Of a stretch of DNA of 64,000 nt, positions 49,540 to 57,715 are shown piece after piece. Under the pieces are notes generated by a model that ran no database searches, was not told the origin of the DNA, and was given only the letters and a program-made list of their open reading frames with translations. How positions within the stretch are numbered: the first letter of the stretch is position 1; each line of letters starts with the position of its first letter. Origin of the DNA: Gaiellasilicea sp033857955 (lineage in GTDB: Bacteria; Actinomycetota; Thermoleophilia; Gaiellales; Gaiellaceae); the NCBI GenBank assembly GCA_033857955.1, contig JAWVCW010000022.1, forward strand, positions 65,540 to 129,539, in the 5' to 3' direction. Both the position numbers and the translations under genes were made by a program.

Positions 49540-50735
49540 CGGAGATCGGCGCGGTCTTCAAGGAGGAATGGGGCCGTGCCGTCGCCATCCTCACACGCGT
49601 CCTCGGCGATCTCGATCGCGCCGAGGACGCTGTCCAGGACGCGTTCGCGACCGCGCTCGAGCGCTGGCCCCGAGATGGAACGCCCCGGAACCCGGGCGCG
49701 TGGATCATCACTACGGCTCGAAACCGCGCCATCGACCGGCTCCGCCGTGAGCAGGCGTTCACCCGCAAGGCCGAGCTGCTGGCGCGCCTGGAGTCGCTTG
49801 CCGGCGACGAGGACGACGTGAGCTCGATCCCCGACGACCGGCTCGCGCTCGTCTTCACCTGCTGCCACCCGGCGCTCGGGGCCGACGCTCGGGTCGCATT
49901 GACACTGCGCGAGGTCGCAGGCCTGACGACGACTGAGATTGCGAGAGCGTTCCTCGTCGCCGAGCCGGCGATGGCGCAACGGCTCGTGCGCGCAAAGCGA
50001 AAGGTGCGCGGCGCCGGTATCCCTTTCCGCGTGCCGCCGGATCACGTGCTACCCGAGCGGCTTCGCTCGGTCCTGGCCGTCCTCTATCTGGTGTTCAACG
50101 AGGGATACTCGGCGACAGGCGGCGAGGAGCCCGTCCGCGCGTCACTCTGCGACGAGGCGATCAGGCTCGGGAAGCTCCTGGCCGTGCTGATGCCGGACGA
50201 GCCCGAGGCGCTCGGATTGCTCGCGCTGATGCTTCTGCACGACGCGAGGCGCGACGCGCGCACGGCACCCGATGGCTCGATCGTCCTGCTCGAGGACCAG
50301 GACCGCTCCCGTTGGAGCCCCGAGCGGATTGCCGAAGGAACGCGCGTGCTCGACCGCGCCCTCTCCCACCGGCAACCGGGGAGCTACCAGCTGCAGGCAG
50401 CAATCGTGGCGCTACACGTCGAGGAGGGCGAGACGGACTGGCCGCAGATCGCGGCGCTCTACGACGAGCTCGCGCTGCTCGAGCCGACGCCGATCGTCGA
50501 GCTGAACCGCGCTGTCGCCGTCGCCATGGCGCATGGGCCGGAGTTCGGGCTCGAGCTCATCGGCCGGATCGACCTGCCGGAATACCACCTGCTCCACGCG
50601 GCTCGCGCCGACCTGCTGCGCAGGCTCGAACGGCACCCCGAGGCCGCCGACGCCTACCGCGCAGCGCTCGCACTCGAGATGAACGCTGCCGACCGCGCCT
50701 TCCTCGAACGTCGGCTCGAGGACGTGACGGTCTAG
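49536..50735 (+). CDS. ECF42-type RNA polymerase sigma factor with C-terminal TPR-like extension
   Basis: 399 residues from a TTG at 49536. Sigma region 2 reads RVLGDLDRAEDAVQDAFATA and WIITTARNRAIDRLRREQ. Region 4 reads ALTLREVAGLTTTEIARAFL with AEPAMAQRLVRAKRKVR. After this comes a long extension of about 220 residues with FNEGYSATGG, RLGKLLAVLMPDEPEALGLL and helical TPR-like repeats (PIVELNRAVAVAMAHGPEFG). This domain takes the place of an anti-sigma factor in ECF42 proteins and is thought to control activity. Target promoters may include its own operon. Confidence 0.92.
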   Translation: MTEIGAVFKEEWGRAVAILTRVLGDLDRAEDAVQDAFATALERWPRDGTPRNPGAWIITTARNRAIDRLRREQAFTRKAELLARLESLAGDEDDVSSIPDDRLALVFTCCHPALGADARVALTLREVAGLTTTEIARAFLVAEPAMAQRLVRAKRKVRGAGIPFRVPPDHVLPERLRSVLAVLYLVFNEGYSATGGEEPVRASLCDEAIRLGKLLAVLMPDEPEALGLLALMLLHDARRDARTAPDGSIVLLEDQDRSRWSPERIAEGTRVLDRALSHRQPGSYQLQAAIVALHVEEGETDWPQIAALYDELALLEPTPIVELNRAVAVAMAHGPEFGLELIGRIDLPEYHLLHAARADLLRRLERHPEAADAYRAALALEMNAADRAFLERRLEDVTV

Positions 50736-50757
50736 GAGGGTTTGGTAGCGTCGCCGC

Positions 50758-51708
50758 ATGTACCGGCAGCGCCTGCCTCAACTCGATGGCGGCCTTTTCA
50801 TCACCGACGGCGGCCTGGAGACGACACTCATCTTCCACCGCGGGCTCGAGCTGCCCGCATTTGCAGCGTTCCCCCTGCTCGCGGACGACGAAGGTACCGA
50901 GCAGCTCCGCCTCTACTACGCGCCCTACGCGGCCCTCGCCCGCGAACGCGGCATCGGCCTCATCCTCGATAGCCCGACGTGGCGCGCGAACCCGGACTGG
51001 GCCGCGGAGATCGGCTATTCGCTCGACGAGCTCGACTCTTTCAACCGCAAGGCGATCGCGCTGATGGAGGAGATCCGAGAGGAGAACGCGTCCGGGCACG
51101 CGATCGTGATCAGCGGCAACATCGGGCCACAGAGTGACGGCTACAGCCCGGAAACGACGCTCACCCCCGACGAGGCGCAGCGCTACCACTCGACGCAGAT
51201 CGCGACCTTCGCCGACACCGCGGCAGACATGGTCACCGTCCTCACGATGACCTACGCAGAGGAGGCAATTGGGGTCACCCGCGCCGCCATCGAGAACGGG
51301 CTGCCGGTCGTAATCTCGTTCACGGTCGAGACGGATGGAAGGCTTCCGAACGGGCAGGAGCTCGGGGAGGCAATCCAGCAAGTGGACCAGGAGACAAGCT
51401 CGGGCCCTGCGTACTACATGATCAACTGCGCTCACCCGACGCACTTCGAGGACGCCCTCGAGCCGGGAGCGCCGTGGATCGACCGAATTCGCGGTCTCCG
51501 CGCGAACGCTTCCACAAAAAGCCACGCCGAGCTGGACGAGGCGACCGAGCTGGACGACGGCGACCCGGCCGATCTGGCTGAACGGCACGCCGCGCTGAGA
51601 GAAAAGCTGCCGCGCGTGAACGTCCTCGGCGGCTGCTGCGGCACCGACCACCGTCACGTCACGTCGATCTGTACCGCCTGGGACACCGAAGCACCCGTCC
51701 GAAGCTAG
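50758..51708 (+). CDS. homocysteine S-methyltransferase family protein
   Basis: 316 residues. Family motifs: ITDGGLETTLIFHRGLELPA, ILDSPTWRANPDWAAEIGY, VISGNIGPQSDGY, and zinc-binding cysteines in MINCAHPTHF and LGGCCGTDHRH. Members transfer a methyl group from S-methylmethionine or a betaine to homocysteine. The overall layout fits the family, but substrate is open. It starts 22 bases after the sigma gene and precedes an Rrf2 regulator, linking it loosely to sulfur amino acid metabolism. Confidence 0.88.
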   Translation: MYRQRLPQLDGGLFITDGGLETTLIFHRGLELPAFAAFPLLADDEGTEQLRLYYAPYAALARERGIGLILDSPTWRANPDWAAEIGYSLDELDSFNRKAIALMEEIREENASGHAIVISGNIGPQSDGYSPETTLTPDEAQRYHSTQIATFADTAADMVTVLTMTYAEEAIGVTRAAIENGLPVVISFTVETDGRLPNGQELGEAIQQVDQETSSGPAYYMINCAHPTHFEDALEPGAPWIDRIRGLRANASTKSHAELDEATELDDGDPADLAERHAALREKLPRVNVLGGCCGTDHRHVTSICTAWDTEAPVRS

Positions 51709-51719
51709 AGAATCAGCAC

Positions 51720-52136
51720 ATGAGAGTCTCGGCGAAGGTGGACTACGCGCTCCGCGCGCTCGCAGAGCTTGCCGCGGCACCGCCGGGGCAGCCGGTGAAG
51801 GGCGAGCAGCTCGCGAACGCTCAGGAGATCCCGCTCAACTTCCTGGAGAACATCCTGCTCGAGCTGCGCCGCTCGGAGCTCGTCGCGAGCCGGCGCGGGG
51901 CTGACGGGGGCTATTGGCTCGGACGGCCGGCTGCGGAGATCAGCCTGGCCGACGTGGTGCGGGCGCTCGAGGGGCCGATCGCCAGCGTCCGCGGCAGCCG
52001 GCCGGAGGACGTCAGCTACACGGGGGCGGCGACGGCGCTCCAGGAGGTGTGGATCGAGCTCCGCACGAGCATGCGCGGCGTGCTCGAGGAAACATCTCTC
52101 GCCGACCTCGTCGAGAGGTCTACGTCGCCGCGCTGA
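51720..52136 (+). CDS. Rrf2-family transcriptional regulator lacking cluster cysteines
   Basis: 138 residues. Rrf2 winged helix: MRVSAKVDYALRALAELAA, IPLNFLENILLELRRSELV, and SRRGADGGYWLGRPAAEISL. There is no cysteine in the protein, so it cannot bind an iron-sulfur cluster as IscR does; this resembles CymR, the cysteine-metabolism regulator. It ends convergently with cysA (17-base overlap) and follows a homocysteine methyltransferase-like gene. A role in sulfur control, perhaps of the cys importer, is inferred. Confidence 0.88.
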   Translation: MRVSAKVDYALRALAELAAAPPGQPVKGEQLANAQEIPLNFLENILLELRRSELVASRRGADGGYWLGRPAAEISLADVVRALEGPIASVRGSRPEDVSYTGAATALQEVWIELRTSMRGVLEETSLADLVERSTSPR

Positions 52137-53082
52137 AGACGCGCTCGTGCTGCGGCCGCAGGTAGACGATCTGGCCCTCTTCGAGCTCGAGCTCCTCGCA
52201 CCGGTCCCTCGTCACCTGCGCCCAGAGCTTCTCGCCGTCCGCCCGCGTCAGCTCGACCCGCACCTCGAAGCCGAGATGGACGATCCGCTCGATCATCGCC
52301 TCGTCGGCGCCGTCGGAGGGCTCGGCGGAGAGCTCCAGATCGTGTGGCCGCACCCAGGTGTCGCCGACGCGGTTGACAGGCCCGACGAAGCTCATCACGA
52401 ACTCGGTCTCGGGATGCTCGTACAGGTCGCGTGGGCCGCCGACCTGCTCGATCCGGCCCTTGTTCATGACGGCGATGCGGTCGGCGACCTGCATGGCCTC
52501 CTCCTGATCGTGGGTGACGAAGACCGTGGTCACGTGCACCTCCTCGTGCAGGCGGCGCAGCCACTCGCGCAGCTCGGCACGCACGCGCGCGTCGAGGGCA
52601 CCGAACGGCTCGTCGAGCAGCAGCACCTTCGGCTCGACCGCGAGCGCGCGGGCGAGAGCCATGCGCTGCCGCTGGCCGCCTGAGAGCTGCGCCGGGTAGC
52701 GATGGGCGAACGGCTTCAGCTGGACGAGCTCGAGCAGCTCGCCGACACGGCTCTCGATTTCGGCCTTGGGCCGCTTGCGGATCGTCAGGCCAAACGCGAT
52801 GTTGTCGTACACCGTCATGTGCTTGAACGCGGCGTAATGCTGGAAGACGAAGCCGACCCCGCGCTTCTGCGGCGCGAGCCCGGTCGCGTCGTCGCCGAAG
52901 ATGACGACCTCGCCCTCGTCCGGCTGCTCGAGCCCGGCGATCACTCGGAGCAACGTTGACTTGCCGCTCCCGCTCGGGCCGAGGAGCGCGGTCAGCGAGC
53001 CGGTCTCGACGTCGAGCGAGACGTCGTCGAGCGCGGGAAAGTCGTTGAAGCGCTTCGAGACGCCCTTGACGACGATGGACAC
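52120..53082 (-). CDS. cysA: sulfate/thiosulfate ABC transporter ATP-binding protein
   Basis: 320 residues from a GTG. Walker A GPSGSGKST, Q-loop FVFQHYAAFKHMTVYDN, signature LSGGQRQRMALARA, Walker B VLLLDEPFGALD, and H-loop VTHDQEEAM. The KHMTVYDNIAFGL and PVNRVGDTWVRPHDLEL segments are typical of CysA. Energises sulfate uptake. Its start abuts the cysW stop by one base. Last gene of the operon. Confidence 0.93.
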   Translation of the reverse strand: MSIVVKGVSKRFNDFPALDDVSLDVETGSLTALLGPSGSGKSTLLRVIAGLEQPDEGEVVIFGDDATGLAPQKRGVGFVFQHYAAFKHMTVYDNIAFGLTIRKRPKAEIESRVGELLELVQLKPFAHRYPAQLSGGQRQRMALARALAVEPKVLLLDEPFGALDARVRAELREWLRRLHEEVHVTTVFVTHDQEEAMQVADRIAVMNKGRIEQVGGPRDLYEHPETEFVMSFVGPVNRVGDTWVRPHDLELSAEPSDGADEAMIERIVHLGFEVRVELTRADGEKLWAQVTRDRCEELELEEGQIVYLRPQHERVFSAAT

Positions 53083-53885
53083 TAGACGGCCTCCTCCTTG
53101 GGTCTGATCACTGTCATCGCCACGAGCACGAGCACGGCGAGCAGCGCGAGCACGATCGAGATCGAATAGGCGCCGGCGAGGTCGAGCGACTGGTAGCGCT
53201 CTTCCACGCGCAGTGTCGCGGTCTCCGTCTGGCCTTGCAGGTGGCCGGAGACGACGGCCACGGCGCCGTACTCACCCAGGCTGCGGGCCGTCGTCAGAAT
53301 GACGCCGTAGATCACGGCCCAGCGGATCGCAGGCAGCGTGATGCGTCGGAAGGTCTGCCAGGACGAGGCCCCGAGCGTGCGGGCGGCCTGCTCCTGCTCG
53401 TCGCCGATCTCGCGCAGGGTCGGCACGACCTCGCGGGCGACGAACGGGAGCGAGACGAAGATCGTCGCGATCACCATCGACGGGAGTGCGAAGAGCACCT
53501 GGATGCCGTGGTCGGTGAGCCAGCTGCCGAACCAGCCGTCGCGGCCGTAGAGTAGGTACAGCGAGAGCCCCACGACGACGGGCGAGAGCGCGAGCGGAAG
53601 ATCGACGAACGCGTTCACGATCCCCTTGCCGGGAAACTTGCGACGCACGATCGCGAGTGCACAAGCGATCCCGAAGACCGTGTTCGCAGGGACCGCGATC
53701 GCAGTGATGATCAGCGTCAACTTGAAGGCGTTGACCGTCTCGGGCGAGGAGAGCGCGTCCCATGCGGCGCCGAAGCCGTTCTCGAACGTGCGGTAGAAGA
53801 CGACCGCGAGCGGGCCGATCAGGATCGCCGCGAGATACGCGAACGCGATCCCGCGGAGCCCGAACCGGCGGAGAGCGTTAGCCAC
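53082..53885 (-). CDS. cysW: sulfate ABC transporter permease CysW
   Basis: 267 residues with six helices. The EAA-type loop reads QAARTLGASSWQTFRRITLP, followed by RSLGEYGAVAVVSGHLQGQT, characteristic of CysW. It overlaps cysT by 8 bases. With CysT it forms the sulfate channel. Confidence 0.93.
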   Translation of the reverse strand: MANALRRFGLRGIAFAYLAAILIGPLAVVFYRTFENGFGAAWDALSSPETVNAFKLTLIITAIAVPANTVFGIACALAIVRRKFPGKGIVNAFVDLPLALSPVVVGLSLYLLYGRDGWFGSWLTDHGIQVLFALPSMVIATIFVSLPFVAREVVPTLREIGDEQEQAARTLGASSWQTFRRITLPAIRWAVIYGVILTTARSLGEYGAVAVVSGHLQGQTETATLRVEERYQSLDLAGAYSISIVLALLAVLVLVAMTVIRPKEEAV

Positions 53886-54711
53886 GGTCGTGCCTCGTCG
53901 TGTAGTGCCTGACGACCCCGATCGCGAGCAGGAGCGCGAAGGAGATCGCGAGCAGGATGACGGCGACCGCCGCCGCCCCCGCCCGATCGCCGCTCTCGAT
54001 CCGGCTGAAGATGAAGACGGAGGAGACCTCGGTCTTGTAGGGCAGGTTCCCGGTGATGATCACCAGTGAGCCGAACTCGCCCACCGCCTTGGCGAAGGCG
54101 AGCGCGACGCCGGAGAGGATGCCGGGGAGGATGTTCGGGAAGACCACGCGCCTGAAGGTCTGCAGCTCGGTCGCGCCAAGCGACTTGGCGGCCTGCTCCA
54201 TCTCCTGATCGAGCTCGAGCAACACGGGCTGCACCGTCCGCACGACGAACGGGAGCGTGACGAAGAGCATCGCCAGGATGATCGCCACCTGCGTGAACGC
54301 GACGTTGATGCCGACCGGCGAGCGGGGGCCGTAGAGCGCCAGCAGAGTCAGGCCCGCCACGATCGTCGGCAGCGCGAAGGGCAGGTCGATCACGGCGTTC
54401 ACGAGCGCCTTGCCCCGGAACGAGTCGCGCACGAGCACCCAGGCCGTGATCGTGCCGAGGACGGCGTTGATCAGCGCGACGGCGATCGACGTCCACAGGG
54501 TCAGCTTGAGGGCTGCGACCGCTTCCGGGCTCGAGACGACGTCCCAGAAGCCCCGCGCGCCGATGTTCGTCGACTCGAAGAGCAGGGCAGCGATCGGCAG
54601 GGCCACGATCAGCGACAGATAGGTGGTCGTCAAGCCGAGAGAGAGGGCCGCCGAGGCCGTCTCTCCCTGCATCCGAAACGGTCTGGGCGATGCGCTTGCA
54701 GCCGAGCTCAT
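53878..54711 (-). CDS. cysT: sulfate ABC transporter permease CysT (CysU)
   Basis: 277 residues with six helices. The loop EQAAKSLGATELQTFRRVVF and the downstream KAVGEFGSLVIITGNLPYKT are diagnostic for CysT. The N-terminus (SSAASASPRPFRMQGETAS) is cytoplasmic. The 60-base gap to the binding-protein gene has no clear hairpin. Confidence 0.93.
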   Translation of the reverse strand: MSSAASASPRPFRMQGETASAALSLGLTTTYLSLIVALPIAALLFESTNIGARGFWDVVSSPEAVAALKLTLWTSIAVALINAVLGTITAWVLVRDSFRGKALVNAVIDLPFALPTIVAGLTLLALYGPRSPVGINVAFTQVAIILAMLFVTLPFVVRTVQPVLLELDQEMEQAAKSLGATELQTFRRVVFPNILPGILSGVALAFAKAVGEFGSLVIITGNLPYKTEVSSVFIFSRIESGDRAGAAAVAVILLAISFALLLAIGVVRHYTTRHDRG

Positions 54712-54771
54712 GAATAGGGAAAGCTAATTGAAGGCATAAGAGCCGTCAATCTAGCTGACCTACGGTGACGC

Positions 54772-55770
54772 TCAGCCGGTGACACCTCCGACCTGCCTCT
54801 CGATCCGGGCCAGGATGCCCGTGTTCGGATCGAAGAAGCGCTTCTGCACCTTGTCCCAGCCCCCGAGCCCGAGCTGGTCGATCGTGAACTGACCCGGCCG
54901 GGCCGGGAACTTCGAGGTGAACTGCTTCGCGATCGCCTTGTTGACCGGCCGGTAGCCGCTCTCGGCGAAGGTCTTCTGGGCGTCGGGCGTGCGCAGGAAG
55001 CGCAGGAACGCATTCGCCTCCTGCTTGTGCTCGCTCGTCTTCAGGATCGCGATCGGGTTTTCGATCAGGATCGTCGACCGCGGGATCACGAACGGCGAGC
55101 CCTGCCCGCTCGCGCGGGCGAAGAGCGCTTCGTTCTCGTACGCCAGCAGCACGTCGCCGCGGCCGGCGTTGAACGTCTGCAGCGAGTCGCGCGCGCTCTT
55201 GTCCTGCGAGACGACGTTCTTGAAGAGCCTGAGCAGGTAGTCCTGCGCCTGCTTGTCCGTCTTGCCCAGCTTGCGCTGCGCGCCGTAGGCCGCCATCACG
55301 TTCCAGCGAGCGCCGCCCGAGGTGAACGGGTTGGGCGTCACGACCTGCACGCCCGGGCGAACCAGGTCGTTCCAGCTCTTGATCTTCTTCGGATTCCCGT
55401 CCCGGACGACGAAGACGACGAGCGAGTTGGTGACCATCCCCTTGTACGACTGCTTGCTCCACTTGGAGTCGACCAGCCCGGCGGCGACGAGCTCGTCGAC
55501 GTCGGGCGCGAGCGACAGGGCGACGATGTCGGCGCCCAGGCCCGCCTTGACCGCACGCGCCTGGTCGCCGGACGCCGCGTAGGACTGGCTGAAGGTGACG
55601 CCGTTCCCGCCCGGGGACTTCTGGAAGGCGGGGATCAGCTTGCTGTAGGCCTCGCGCGGGGTCGAGTACGCAACGAGAGACAGCTTGACGTCCTTGGTCG
55701 ACGCTCCGGCCACGGAGGCGACGGCCGCCGTGACGAAAACGGCGAGCAGTGCAATGGATCTACGGCGCAT
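54772..55770 (-). CDS. sulfate-binding protein of ABC importer
   Basis: 332 residues, Sbp/CysP family. Signal peptide about 1-23 (ending AGAST) without a lipobox cysteine. Family motifs: LSLVAYSTPREAYSKLIPAF, VTFSQSYAASGDQARAVKAG, GADIVALSLAPDVDELVAAG, VTPNPFTSGGARWN, and LLAYENEALF. It captures sulfate or thiosulfate outside the membrane. First gene of the importer operon, behind a TTGACA-type promoter in an AT-rich upstream stretch. Confidence 0.93.
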   Translation of the reverse strand: MRRRSIALLAVFVTAAVASVAGASTKDVKLSLVAYSTPREAYSKLIPAFQKSPGGNGVTFSQSYAASGDQARAVKAGLGADIVALSLAPDVDELVAAGLVDSKWSKQSYKGMVTNSLVVFVVRDGNPKKIKSWNDLVRPGVQVVTPNPFTSGGARWNVMAAYGAQRKLGKTDKQAQDYLLRLFKNVVSQDKSARDSLQTFNAGRGDVLLAYENEALFARASGQGSPFVIPRSTILIENPIAILKTSEHKQEANAFLRFLRTPDAQKTFAESGYRPVNKAIAKQFTSKFPARPGQFTIDQLGLGGWDKVQKRFFDPNTGILARIERQVGGVTG

Positions 55771-55816
55771 CTGAAACTCCTCTTCGAGTTTGTCTACTGA
55801 CTAAGTTGTGATGGGA

Positions 55817-55845
55817 TTTCTAATGACAGGAATAAGATTTGTCAA
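55817..55845 (-). promoter_or_regulatory. promoter of the sulfate importer operon
   Basis: On the minus strand, TTGACA (55845-55840) and TAGAAA (55822-55817) are 17 bases apart. An inverted repeat GGAAT (55829-55833) / ATTCC (55845-55849) spans the -35 end and could be a regulator site, for instance for the Rrf2 protein. The surrounding 100 bases are notably AT-rich for this genome. Confidence 0.5.
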
Positions 55846-55876
55846 TTCCGAAGCGTTCGCGTGGTAGGAATCGTCG

Positions 55877-57139
55877 ATGGCGGCGATGCGAAATGCACGT
55901 GGCGGGGTGCTCGTTGCGGGCGGCGGCTTCGCCGGCGGCTACGTCGCGCGGCTGCTCGGCCGGCGCGGCGCGACGATCGTCAGCCCGGAGAACTTCATGC
56001 TCTACACGCCACTGCTCCCCGAGGCTGCGTCCGGCACGCTCGAGCCGCGCCACGTCGTCGTGCCGCTGCGCCAGATGTGCCCGCACGCCGAGCTGCTGCT
56101 CGGCCGCGTGACGGCGATCGACGCACAGCAGCGGCTGGCGCACGTCGAGACTCCGGAGGCAGGCTCGTTCGACCTTGGCTGGGATCACCTCGTGCTCGCA
56201 CTCGGCGCAGTGGCTCGGACGCTCCCGGTACCCGGCCTCGCCGAGCACGCCCTCGGCTTCAAGGACCTCGCCGACGCGATCCATCTCCGCAACCACGTCC
56301 TGCGAGAGCTCGAGGCCGCAGACGCCGAGCGCGATCCCGCGCAGCGGGAGCTGCACCTGTCGTTCGTCTTCGTCGGCGCCGGCTACGCCGGTGTCGAGGC
56401 GCTCGCGGAGCTTTCCGACCTCGTCGTCGACGCAATGCGCTACTACCCGCGCCTGCGCGACGTGCGGCAGCGTTGGGTCCTCGTCGACGCGGCGCCGAAG
56501 ATCCTGCCCGAGATCCCGATGAGGCTGGGCGAGTACGCCGCGCGGGAGCTCGCCGGGCGCGGCGTCGAGATCCACGTCTCGACCACACTCGAGGAGCTCA
56601 CCGACCACGACGCTCTCCTGTCGAACGGGGAGCGGATCGCAACGCACACGCTCGTGTGGACGGCCGGGGTGAAGGCGAATCCGATGCTGGGGCAACTCGG
56701 CGTCCCGCTCGACGACCGCGGACGCGTCCGCGTCGACCCGCTCCTGCAGGTCGAGGGACACGAGCGGCTCTGGGCGCTCGGCGACGGCGCGGCCGTGCCG
56801 AACGGGGCCACGCCTGGCCGCGTCGATCCGCCGACCTGCCAGCATGCGCTCCGGCAGGCGCGCGCGCTCGCGAGGAACCTGACCGGCGAGCCGCGCCCGT
56901 ACGCCTACCGGATGCTCGGCCAGGTAGCGACGCTCGGCCGCTACAAGGGGATTGCGGACGTGCTCGGAATACGTATCCGTGGTTTCCCCGGCTGGTTCGT
57001 CACCCGCAGCTATCACCTCTTCCAACTGCCGCTGCTGTCGCGCAAGCTTCGCGTCGTCGTCGACTGGACCACCTCGCTCTTCTTCCGCCGCGACATGGCC
57101 GAGCTCTCGGGGCTCGGGCACCCCCACCGACTCGAATGA
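55877..57139 (+). CDS. type II NADH dehydrogenase (FAD-dependent pyridine nucleotide oxidoreductase)
   Basis: 420 residues. The FAD-binding motif is VLVAGGGFAGGYVARLLG near residue 11, the NAD-binding motif is FVFVGAGYAGVEALAEL near 165, and the FAD-contact segment RLWALGDGAAVP is near 290. The C-terminal region (GIRIRGFPGWFVTRSYHLFQ, followed by LPLLSRKLRVVVDW) is an amphipathic membrane-binding part typical of NDH-2. It passes electrons from NADH to quinone without proton pumping. Single gene, divergent from the sulfate importer. Confidence 0.9.
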   Translation: MAAMRNARGGVLVAGGGFAGGYVARLLGRRGATIVSPENFMLYTPLLPEAASGTLEPRHVVVPLRQMCPHAELLLGRVTAIDAQQRLAHVETPEAGSFDLGWDHLVLALGAVARTLPVPGLAEHALGFKDLADAIHLRNHVLRELEAADAERDPAQRELHLSFVFVGAGYAGVEALAELSDLVVDAMRYYPRLRDVRQRWVLVDAAPKILPEIPMRLGEYAARELAGRGVEIHVSTTLEELTDHDALLSNGERIATHTLVWTAGVKANPMLGQLGVPLDDRGRVRVDPLLQVEGHERLWALGDGAAVPNGATPGRVDPPTCQHALRQARALARNLTGEPRPYAYRMLGQVATLGRYKGIADVLGIRIRGFPGWFVTRSYHLFQLPLLSRKLRVVVDWTTSLFFRRDMAELSGLGHPHRLE

Positions 57140-57197
57140 GGTTGGACTTCGGCCTGTAACTCGCTATCGTCGAGACCAGGCGACGAGGGGGACGCGC

Positions 57198-57242
57198 ATG
57201 CGCATTCAATCCGTTGCTGCGGCCAGAGGAGTCGCGCGGTGA
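57198..57242 (+). CDS. possible 14-residue leader peptide
   Basis: An ATG with a very strong Shine-Dalgarno sequence (GAGGGGG, about 6 bases upstream) opens a 14-codon frame, MRIQSVAAARGVAR. Its stop overlaps the GTG start of the next gene (GTGA, 57239-57242). Translational coupling is likely if it is translated; it could also be chance, as the next gene has its own AGAGGAG. Confidence 0.35.
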   Translation: MRIQSVAAARGVAR

Positions 57243-57715
57243 GCGCGGCTCAGAACGACGAACTCGTCGCCGCGTTGGCGCGCGCGACCGTCGAGAAGGC
57301 TGCGCCCGAAGAGCTGCCGCTCTTCCGCCCGACGAGTGAGGCGTACTTCGCCGACCCGCAGGCTCTCCAGCGGGGCGGCGGGAAGGAGGCGATGCTCGGC
57401 TTCGGCGTCGACGCGGCGATGATGCTGATGACGCCGGTCGTGCTGCAGGTGGCAAAGGACGTGATCGGCTTCCTCGGCCAGCAGCTGCGCGAGCGAGCGG
57501 CCGCAGAGGGCGAAGGCGCGATCGACCGGATGATCGCGAAGCTCGTGCACCGGGACGGCGGCGAGAGCGACGCAGAGCCGGCGGCCGAGCTCACGGACGA
57601 GCAGCTCGAGCAGGTACGCGCCTTCGCGATCGAGAAGGGCCGCGCGCTCAAGCTCTCCGACGAGCGCGCGACGCTGCTCGCAGACTCCCTCGTCGGCAGC
57701 CTCGCGACGGCATGA
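57239..57715 (+). CDS. hypothetical protein coupled to M48-like peptidase
   Basis: 158 residues from a GTG. One moderately hydrophobic stretch (about 48-80, GFGVDAAMMLMTPVVLQVAK) lies between a polar N-terminus and a charged helical C-terminus (LTDEQLEQVRAFAIEKGRAL). No family recognised. It may associate with the membrane peripherally. The stop overlaps the start of the large metallopeptidase gene (ATGA, 57712-57715), which suggests a subunit or modulator of that protein. Confidence 0.7.
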   Translation: MSAAQNDELVAALARATVEKAAPEELPLFRPTSEAYFADPQALQRGGGKEAMLGFGVDAAMMLMTPVVLQVAKDVIGFLGQQLRERAAAEGEGAIDRMIAKLVHRDGGESDAEPAAELTDEQLEQVRAFAIEKGRALKLSDERATLLADSLVGSLATA

